Source: an uncultured Thermoanaerobacteraceae bacterium
Lineage (GTDB): Bacteria > Bacillota > DSM-12270 > Thermacetogeniales > Thermacetogeniaceae
NCBI GenBank assembly: GCA_937914965.1
Contig: CALGIY010000003.1
Span: 1 to 5,368, forward strand
DNA length: 5,368 nucleotides
Reading direction: 5' to 3'
Below, piece by piece: positions 1 to 5,000 of the stretch. Position numbers and translations under genes: made by a program. A model generated the notes under the pieces. That model searched no databases. It was given only the letters and a program-made list of their open reading frames with translations, and was not told the origin of the DNA. Each line of letters starts with the position of its first letter. Position 1 is the stretch's first letter.

Positions 1-114
1 AAATTCCTAATCACTCATCGGGCTCCGTTAAATGATATTCTTGAGGGATACGATATTTTCGGCAACAAGAAGGATAACTGTCTCAAGTGGCTAGTTACAC
101 CATATGTAAGATAA
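1..114 (+). CDS. Zinc-dependent alcohol dehydrogenase, C-terminal fragment (cut by window start)
   Basis: Frame 1 is open from the first base to a TAA at 112-114 and gives 37 residues. They include the stretches ITHRAPLNDI, EGYDIFGNKKDNCLKW and a final LVTPYVR. From memory, this THRxPLxDIxxGYxIFxNKxDxCxKxxxTP pattern is typical of the end of medium-chain, zinc-dependent alcohol dehydrogenases (COG1063, the formaldehyde/threonine-dehydrogenase-like branch), which oxidise alcohols with NAD(P)+ in the cytoplasm. The catalytic zinc ligands and the Rossmann fold lie upstream of the window, so substrate and cofactor cannot be judged. The gene ends 23 bases before a strong terminator, so it is the last gene of its transcription unit. 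It could equally belong to another subfamily of the same superfamily. Confidence 0.72.
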   Translation, partial: KFLITHRAPLNDILEGYDIFGNKKDNCLKWLVTPYVR

Positions 115-137
115 AAATGAGCGTGAGAAAAGAATTG

Positions 138-170
138 ACCGGGGAATTTATACCCCGGTTTTTTTATTTT
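138..170 (+). terminator. Intrinsic terminator after the dehydrogenase gene
   Basis: A perfect 7-bp GC-rich stem (ACCGGGG at 138-144 with CCCCGGT at 153-159) encloses an 8-base loop and is followed directly by a T-rich tail (TTTTTTATTTT). This is a textbook Rho-independent terminator for plus-strand transcription. It also lies 21 bases past the stop codon of the convergent minus-strand gene. In that direction the tail is the poorer CAATTCTTTT, so it may terminate that gene only weakly. Confidence 0.88.
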
Positions 171-180
171 ATAACCACCC

Positions 181-1161
181 CTATTTAATCCGCCTCAGGT
201 ATTCCGGGCGCTGTGGTTGGAGTTCCAGATTAGGTGGTAAGTCTCTTTGGAGCTCATTTTGGATGTGTTCTACAAAACCTGCTATAGCAAAATCTGCTCC
301 TTTGCCTGGATAAAGTTCCATACCGAGGGAGTGAAAATAATTAATCCAGGTATCTAGTGGTAGATCTTTGCTTTCTGCCATAGTGATCCGCATTGTTACT
401 GTTTCACAATCGAAGGCACTCCCTACCGCAACCAGGGGGAAACAAAGGATTGCTACACGTGGGTAGCGCCAGTTTGGATTGATGGAGAAGCGGTACTCTT
501 TGGGTAGATGGAAAGTGGTGGAAGAACGCTTGTCCCATGTGGTGATCAAGGATTTTTCAACCTGTTCGCTGATCCTGTCGATGGTAGATGGATGCACAAG
601 GGTATCAACAGGCAGAATATCCACACCACGGCCTCGGCTAGGTGACAGTCTCCGGAATTCAGGAAGAGACTGGAGTAATCCAACGAGAAGTTCTTGCCTG
701 ATTTGACTGGTTAGTTCCTGAGGGAGTTGACTGCTCAACTGGCGCATGCTGGGGGCATCAGGTGCGATTACAGGAAGCAGCCAGGCAAAAAAGCAGGTCT
801 TCAGGGATTCATCCTTGAGGATATAGTTCTGCAGCGGGTGACGGGTGCGTATCTTTTCTAGGCGCTCGGAGTTTTGCGTTACCCACAAGGCCCAGGAAGC
901 ATGTGGATCACGATAATGACGACGGAGCGGGTTTTCTTTCAACCAAGCGGAAAAGTTCTCTTGATCAAAGGGGACTGTAATAATCCAGGTGCCGTAATGA
1001 TTTCCCTGCCATCTCTGGAACTCTCGCTGGCGAGCTAGCAAAAAATCCTTGAAAGCCTGAAGACCACCGCCCCAGAGATTTTCGAAGTCTTCCACGCTGT
1101 AGGTAACATAAACAAGCCGCTGTCCGTCACAAACAAAACCTGCTTTTTCTTTCATTACCAT
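181..1161 (-). CDS. Protein of unknown function, 326 residues
   Basis: I do not recognise this protein. The frame runs from ATG at 1161 to TAG at 183-181. I chose the first ATG because GGAGG at 1174-1170 sits 8 bases before it. A second ATG at 1155 is in frame but would be 14 bases away. There is no signal peptide. The most hydrophobic stretch (about residues 234-249, RVAILCFPLVAVGSAF) is short and contains proline and cysteine, so it looks like a buried strand, not a membrane helix. The N-terminal half is rich in tryptophan and aromatics (residues 30, 51, 59, 73, 90, 93 and 127 are Trp). Residues 136-175 look helical and contain a basic SPSRGRGVD patch near 173-181. The C-terminal end is charged and proline-rich. 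The protein is probably soluble and cytoplasmic. The gene is monocistronic here, convergent with the dehydrogenase gene and divergent from the tRNA-dnaE side. It is probably a real gene because it has a long open frame with a well-placed ribosome binding site and promoter. Confidence 0.75.
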   Translation of the reverse strand: MVMKEKAGFVCDGQRLVYVTYSVEDFENLWGGGLQAFKDFLLARQREFQRWQGNHYGTWIITVPFDQENFSAWLKENPLRRHYRDPHASWALWVTQNSERLEKIRTRHPLQNYILKDESLKTCFFAWLLPVIAPDAPSMRQLSSQLPQELTSQIRQELLVGLLQSLPEFRRLSPSRGRGVDILPVDTLVHPSTIDRISEQVEKSLITTWDKRSSTTFHLPKEYRFSINPNWRYPRVAILCFPLVAVGSAFDCETVTMRITMAESKDLPLDTWINYFHSLGMELYPGKGADFAIAGFVEHIQNELQRDLPPNLELQPQRPEYLRRIK

Positions 1162-1169
1162 AAAAAGCG

Positions 1170-1174
1170 CCTCC
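1170..1174 (-). promoter_or_regulatory. Ribosome binding site of the unknown minus-strand gene
   Basis: On the minus strand the sequence reads CGGAGGCGC before the start codon. GGAGG at 1174-1170 leaves an 8-base spacer to ATG at 1161. This spacing favours the first of the two nearby ATG codons. Confidence 0.8.
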
Positions 1175-1195
1175 GTCTATCATTATAGCGAAGGT

Positions 1196-1224
1196 ATTAT
1201 GATTAAGGTGTCTGTTTGTGTCGA
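1196..1224 (-). promoter_or_regulatory. Sigma-A-type promoter of the unknown minus-strand gene
   Basis: On the minus strand, TCGACA (1224-1219) is followed after exactly 17 bases by CATAAT (1201-1196). Each hexamer matches the consensus at 5 of 6 positions. Transcription would start near 1189 and give a leader of about 28 bases that contains the ribosome binding site. A perfect TATAAT on the same strand at 1187-1182 has no -35 partner and would start transcription inside the Shine-Dalgarno region, so it is the weaker candidate. Confidence 0.6.
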
Positions 1225-1281
1225 TGTTTTCTACAAAGAACATCAGAAAAGATGATGTTTTAGGGCAGTAAATGATGTTTT
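1223..1281. repeat. Cluster of GATGTTTT motifs upstream of the minus-strand promoter
   Basis: GATGTTTT occurs three times on the plus strand, at 1223-1230, 1254-1261 and 1274-1281. The starts are 31 and 20 bases apart, close to three and two helical turns. The last two copies extend to the 11-mer ATGATGTTTTA (1252-1262 and 1272-1282). AACATCA at 1239-1245 is an inverted copy and forms a 7-bp dyad with TGATGTT at 1253-1259. The first motif overlaps the -35 box of the minus-strand promoter, and the others lie about 50 to 90 bases upstream of its predicted start. This layout suggests binding sites for a transcription factor, but the factor is unknown. Confidence 0.45.
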
Positions 1282-1352
1282 ATAGAGTAGTTTTTTGATA
1301 AGTCACCAGGGTTACCTGAGATATAGGCAGTTAGAGTGTCGGAATGTGGGGT

Positions 1353-1381
1353 GGGGTGCTTGACTGGCAGCGGGAAAAGAA
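1353..1381 (+). repeat. 29-bp direct repeat, copy 1 (orphan half-promoter)
   Basis: These 29 bases are identical to 1722-1750, and the match stops abruptly at both ends. The repeat starts GGGGTGCTTGACT and ends GGGAAAAGAA. It carries a TTGACT -35-like box at 1360-1365, but 17 bases further on (1383-1388) the sequence is GTGGTT, which is not a -10 box. This copy therefore should not be an active promoter of the same kind as copy 2. Confidence 0.9.
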
Positions 1382-1407
1382 CGTGGTTGAGGGATGTCAT
1401 AAAGCTG

Positions 1408-1436
1408 TTGCATTTTCCAAATATCTACTGTATGAT
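1408..1436 (+). promoter_or_regulatory. Possible orphan promoter
   Basis: TTGCAT (1408-1413) and TATGAT (1431-1436) are separated by 17 bases. The -10 box matches the consensus at 5 of 6 positions, but the -35 box only at the TTG. A start near 1443 followed by the hairpin terminator at 1645-1682 would give a transcript of about 235 bases with no obvious coding content. The surrounding DNA is AT-rich, so a chance match is quite possible. Confidence 0.28.
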
Positions 1437-1541
1437 ATATCTAAAAATGTATAGTGTAGGCTATATCTATCTGAGTTAAAAGAGGGAAAAAGGGGATAAC
1501 CGATGGTTCATTAAAAAAATGGTCTTCATTTTAGGCGCCCC

Positions 1542-1564
1542 GGTAGATCCGAACGGATTTGAAC
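1542..1564 (-). other. tRNA-3'-end-like fragment
   Basis: Read on the minus strand from 1564 down to 1542, the sequence has the layout of a tRNA 3' end: G53, a TTCAAAT T-loop, CCGTT as the 3' side of a T-stem, CGGATCT as the 3' side of an acceptor, A as discriminator, then CC. The third base of the CCA is G. The preceding five bases (GCTAG) do not pair with CCGTT beyond the G-C next to the loop, and no matching acceptor 5' strand or anticodon arm was found. It is at best a remnant, for example from a past integration next to a tRNA, and may be a coincidence. Confidence 0.22.
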
Positions 1565-1644
1565 TAGCAATTCTACTGTCTGCTGCTCATACTTTTAGCG
1601 CAAATTAAGCAATAGCAGTAACTTATCCTGAATAGAAGAAAAAC

Positions 1645-1682
1645 GGGTAAACCATTGTTCTTAGTTTATCCACTTTTTTATT
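1645..1682 (+). terminator. Intrinsic terminator hairpin with T-run
   Basis: GGGTAAAC (1645-1652) pairs with GTTTATCC (1664-1671) to form an 8-bp stem with one G-U pair and an 11-base loop. It is followed by AC and then TTTTTTATT. The stem is less GC-rich than the other two terminators in the window. No gene lies upstream on the plus strand to use it, so it either ends a non-coding transcript or is left over from a lost gene. Its T-run ends exactly where the putative group II intron 5' end begins. Confidence 0.6.
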
Positions 1683-1727
1683 GTGCGCCCGGGCATGGGC
1701 GTCGGCGTAACCGGCTCACAAGGGGTG
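1683..1727 (+). mobile_element. Truncated 5' end of a class C group II intron (putative)
   Basis: The segment starts with GTGCG, the conserved first five bases of group II introns (GUGYG). It is followed by a hairpin of GCGCCC (1685-1690) and GGGCGT (1697-1702). From memory, this CCCGG-CAT-GGG layout resembles the 5' end of bacterial class C introns such as the Oceanobacillus iheyensis one, with compensatory U-to-C changes and one extra G in the loop. Class C introns are known to insert just after intrinsic terminator hairpins, and here a terminator stem ends 11 bases before the GTGCG. No reverse transcriptase, domain V or intron 3' end is present. The remnant breaks off at or after GGGGTG (1722-1727), where the tRNA promoter begins. 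The left end is sharp and the right end is uncertain. Confidence 0.45.
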
Positions 1728-1750
1728 CTTGACTGGCAGCGGGAAAAGAA
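1722..1750 (+). repeat. 29-bp direct repeat, copy 2 (contains the tRNA promoter -35)
   Basis: Identical to 1353-1381. The repeat covers the -35 box and almost all of the spacer of the tRNA promoter and stops two bases before its -10 box. Its first bases overlap the end of the putative group II intron remnant. The distance from start to start is 369 bases. Confidence 0.9.
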
Positions 1751-1757
1751 GTAGAAT
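1729..1757 (+). promoter_or_regulatory. Promoter of the tRNA-Pro gene
   Basis: TTGACT (1729-1734) and TAGAAT (1752-1757) are separated by exactly 17 bases, and each matches the sigma-A consensus at 5 of 6 positions. The predicted start near 1765 leaves a leader of about 9 bases before the mature tRNA 5' end at 1774, a normal distance for a tRNA transcription unit. Confidence 0.75.
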
Positions 1758-1773
1758 AGATTTTAGCAAAGTT

Positions 1774-1851
1774 CGGGATGTAGCGCAGTTTGGCTAGCGC
1801 GCTTGCTTCGGGAGCAAGAGGCCGGGAGTTCAAATCTCCCCATCCCGACCA
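1774..1851 (+). tRNA. tRNA-Pro (anticodon CGG)
   Basis: A complete cloverleaf of 78 bases including an encoded CCA. The acceptor CGGGATG (1774-1780) pairs fully with CATCCCG (1841-1847). The D-stem is GCGC/GCGC (1783-1786 and 1797-1800). The anticodon stem CTTGC/GCAAG encloses the loop TTCGGGA with anticodon CGG at 1809-1811. The T-stem GGGAG/CTCCC encloses the loop TTCAAAT (1829-1835). The discriminator is A1848, followed by CCA. A C1-G72 first pair with A73 is the known signature of bacterial proline tRNAs and supports the identity. The tRNA decodes the proline codon CCG. It is a single-gene unit with its own promoter and terminator. Confidence 0.97.
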
Positions 1852-1881
1852 TTTTATTATAGTTTATCTTAGATAACAGAT

Positions 1882-1920
1882 AACCCCCCTGGGGATTCCA
1901 GTGAGGGGTTTTTGTTTTTT
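1882..1920 (+). terminator. Intrinsic terminator of the tRNA-Pro unit
   Basis: AACCCC (1882-1887) pairs with GGGGTT (1905-1910). An inner CTGG/CCAG stem (1889-1892 with 1898-1901) extends the hairpin across a small internal loop. The tail is TTTTTGTTTTTT. It starts about 30 bases after the tRNA CCA and separates the tRNA from dnaE. Confidence 0.85.
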
Positions 1921-1938
1921 ATTGACTGCAGGGAAATC

Positions 1939-1968
1939 TTGTTTCGGCAAGGAAGCTTATGTTAAACT
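1939..1968 (+). promoter_or_regulatory. Candidate extended -10 promoter of dnaE
   Basis: TAAACT (1963-1968, 4 of 6 consensus positions) is preceded by TGT at 1960-1962, which makes an extended -10 element. A weak TTGTTT -35 lies 18 bases upstream (1939-1944). The start would fall near 1975, giving a leader of about 50 bases. No better promoter is visible between the tRNA terminator and dnaE. Readthrough from the tRNA unit is an alternative source of transcription. Confidence 0.33.
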
Positions 1969-2014
1969 GTTGGCAAAGAAAAGGCCATGGTTTTTCAAGA
2001 TCTAAATGATGAAT

Positions 2015-2018
2015 GGAG
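2015..2018 (+). promoter_or_regulatory. Ribosome binding site of dnaE
   Basis: GGAG at 2015-2018 lies 8 bases before the ATG at 2027. It fixes the start at the methionine that places the conserved HLHVHSEYS motif at residues 7-15, as expected for the family. Confidence 0.75.
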
Positions 2019-2026
2019 CATAAAAA

Positions 2027-5000
2027 ATGTCCTCTGATTTTGTTCATCTTCATGTACACAGTGAATACAGCCTGCTGGATGGGGCATGCCGCCTGAAAGA
2101 TATGGTGCAGAAGGCGGTTGAAATGGAGATGCCTTCGCTTGCGATTACTGACCATGGTGTCATGTATGGGGTCGTCGATTTTTACAAACTAGCCAAAAAG
2201 GCGGGAATTCACCCGGTGCTTGGCTGTGAGGTATATGTCGCACCGCGCAGTCGCCTAAAAAAAGAGGCACATATTGACAGCGCCAACCATCACCTTGTGC
2301 TGCTGGCTGAAAATGAACAGGGTTACAAAAACTTGCTAGCTATTGTGTCAGCCGCCTACCTGGATGGTTTTTACTATAAGCCGCGGGCTGACAAGGAACT
2401 TTTAGCGCAGCACAGCAAGGGGATTATCGCTTCGAGTGCTTGCCTCGCCGGAGAGATACCTAGATTGCTCCTTGATGGGGGCTATGAAAAGGCTCGGGAA
2501 ACAGCGTGTGAGTACCAGGAGATTTTTGGTAAGGATAATTTTTTCCTAGAGATGATGGACCACCACCTGCCCGAACAAAGGATGGTAAATGAGGCACTGC
2601 GGAAGTTGTCCCAAGATACTGGGATACCTCTAATTATTACCAACGATTCCCACTATCTCCGGAGGGAAGATGCACGCATCCACGACATCTTGCTTTGTAT
2701 CCAGACGGGCAAGACGCTGCAGGATGAAAACCGCCTGCGTTTTACCGGACAGGAATTTTACTTGAAATCCCAGGCGGAAATGGCTGCCCTTTTCCCTAAT
2801 GACCAGGATGCACTGAGGCGAACCGGGGAGATTGCTGAGCGCTGTCAAGTAGAGATTGATTTCAGCCATATGCACCTCCCAGAATTTCAGGTGCCGACCG
2901 ACTATGACCTGGATTCTTACCTGCACAAACTCTGTGAGGAGGGGCTTTCCAATCGTTATCCTGATGGTGTTTCCCAGGAGGCACGGCAGCGACTTGACCA
3001 TGAACTGCGCATTATACAGCAGATGGGATTTTCCGGCTACTTCCTTATTGTTCAGGATTTCGTCATCTGGGCGCGGAATCATGGGGTTCCAGTGGGTCCT
3101 GGCCGTGGGTCAGCGGCTGGTTCCCTGGTTGCCTATTCGCTTGGGATCACCAATATCGATCCCTTAAAATATGCCCTTCTTTTTGAGCGCTTTCTTAACC
3201 CTGACCGGGTAAGCATGCCAGATATCGATATCGACTTTTGTTATGAGCGCCGGGAGGAAGTGATCGAGTATGTGATCTCCAAATACGGGGAGGATCATGT
3301 ATCCCAGATCATTACCTTTGGAACCATGATGGCTCGTGCAGCTATAAGGGATGTGGGACGGGTCTTGGACCTTCCCTTGCCAGAGGTTGGCCGGATCGCC
3401 AAACTCATCCCAGAAGAACTGGGGGTTACATTAGATAAAGCTTTGCAGACCCCAGAACTCAAGCAGATTTATGACAGCGATGCCGATATAAAGCAGCTGC
3501 TGGACCTGGCTCGTGGCATCGAAGGAATGCCGCGGCATGCATCCACCCACGCTGCTGGGATTGTGATCTCCAGCGAACCGCTGGTTAACTTCGTACCCCT
3601 TCAGAAAAATGGTGATGCGGCCATCACCCAGTTTCCCAAGGAGACTGTAGAGGAAATCGGCCTTTTAAAAATGGATTTCCTGGGGTTGCGTACACTGACA
3701 GTGATTGATGATGCACTGCAGGCCATTGAGGCCTACAAACAGGTGCGGCTTGATCCGGACCACTTCCCTCTCGATGATGAGTTGACCTTTAGTCTTTTAG
3801 ATTCTGGCGAAACAAGCGGTGTCTTCCAGTTAGAAAGCACTGGGATGCGTCATATCTTGAAGAGTATGAAGCCCCGACGGTTCGAGGACATGATTGCTTT
3901 GGTTGCTCTTTACCGTCCTGGCCCCTTAGGGAGTGGTATGGTCGATGATTTCATCAGCAGAAAAAACGGCAAAACCAAGGTGGAGTATCCTCACCCGGTC
4001 TTGGAGCCAATTTTAAAAGAAACATATGGGGTTATCCTTTATCAGGAACAGGTGATGCAGATCTCCTGTGAACTAGCGGGTTTCTCCATGGCCCAAGCTG
4101 ATTCCATGCGCAGGGCTATGGGAAAGAAAAAGCCGGAAGTATTGGCTGCGATGCGAGAGAACTTCCTGGCCGGTGCAAAAGAAAACCAAATAGATCCCAG
4201 CAAGGCTGGCGAGATTTTCGATCTCATGGAGCATTTTGCGGGGTACGGCTTTAATAAAAGCCATTCCGCTGCTTATGCCCTCATCGCTTACCAGACCGCT
4301 TATTTGAAAGCTCACTATCCAGTGGCTTTTATGGCAGCGATGATGACCAGCTTCCGGAATAACTCTGATAAAGTATCATATTATATCCAGGAGTGCCAAA
4401 GGCTGAAGATCGAAATCCTTCCACCAGATGTGAACGAATCCCTGGAAAACTTTACAGTAGCAGGGGAAAGAGGGATTAGGTTTGGCCTAGCTGCTGTTAA
4501 GAATGTGGGGGAAGGGGCAGTCCAAGCGATTATTGAAGCCCGTAAACAAGGGGGCCCCTTCAAATGTCTAGATGATTTTTGCACTCGAGTTGATTTGCGC
4601 CAGGTGAATAAACGGGTTATTGAAAGCCTTGTACTTTGTGGTGCTTTTGATTCGCAGGGAGCCTTCCGATCCCAGTTAATGGCGGTGCTCGATGAATGCA
4701 TAGAAAATGCCCAAGCAGACAGGAGAGATAAAGAGGCTCAGTTAACCGGGCAGGTTTCACTTCTTGATATTCTATCGGAACCACAGCAGGAGCAGGTTCA
4801 GCGCAGCCTGCCAGAGGTACCGGAATACCCCATGAGGGAGCTGTTAGCCCGGGAAAAAGAGGTACTTGGCTTTTATGTCAGCGGGCACCCCCTAGAAGGG
4901 TATGAGGATCTCCTCTCACGGAGGGCAAAAAATAAAATCTCCAATCTCGGCCGCCATCGTGATCGTGACAGGGTTAAGTTAGGGGGGATTATCACCTCGT

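Larger units (their letters stand above)
1282..1640. other. Intergenic region without a convincing gene
   Basis: No open frame in this stretch has both a ribosome binding site and recognisable protein character. It is AT-rich around 1400-1530. It contains one copy of the 29-bp direct repeat, a possible promoter near 1408-1436 and a tRNA-3'-end-like segment on the minus strand near 1542-1564. CTGCTGCT (around 1579-1586) can partly pair with AGCAATAGCAG (about 1608-1618), so a transcript from here could be structured. The region looks like a mix of decayed fragments or a non-coding transcription unit. Confidence 0.5.

Noticed and set aside
479..706. 75-codon plus-strand frame inside the unknown minus-strand gene
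   Set aside because: The minus-strand frame is far longer and has a promoter and ribosome binding site. This frame has neither.
1182..1187. Perfect TATAAT on the minus strand close to the unknown gene
   Set aside because: It has no -35 box at a usable distance, and a start from it would fall within the Shine-Dalgarno region. The TCGACA/CATAAT pair upstream is better.
1344..1454. Open frame of 36 codons across repeat copy 1, starting MWGGVLDWQREK
   Set aside because: It has no ribosome binding site, its protein sequence is not recognisable, and the part shared with copy 2 diverges right after the repeat. It is more likely a chance frame.
1695..1754. Open frame of 19 codons (MGVGVTGSQG...) ending in the tRNA -10 box
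   Set aside because: It is short, lacks a Shine-Dalgarno sequence, and overlaps the intron-like hairpin and the tRNA promoter, which explain the sequence better.
1871..1884. AGATAAC repeated twice in tandem before the tRNA terminator
   Set aside because: A 7-bp tandem pair in AT-rich DNA is easily due to chance and has no clear role.
1922..1927. TTGACT considered as the -35 box of dnaE
   Set aside because: The hexamer 17 bases downstream is CGGCAA and the 16- and 18-base spacings are no better, so no -10 box fits. It also directly follows the T-run of the tRNA terminator.
1987..2037. 16-codon frame overlapping the dnaE start, considered as a leader peptide
   Set aside because: The only purine-rich stretch before it (AAAAGG) ends two bases before the ATG, too close for translation, and no attenuator-like structure follows.
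1919..2155. 78-codon minus-strand frame across the dnaE start
   Set aside because: It runs through the dnaE leader and PHP motif and has no recognisable product, so it is a shadow of the real gene.
2630..3082. 150-codon open frame antisense to dnaE
   Set aside because: It lies fully inside the strongly conserved dnaE frame, has no recognisable protein features and is explained as a codon-bias shadow. The same applies to the other antisense or alternate frames at 2856-3167, 4042-4315, 4381-4701 and 5048-5230.
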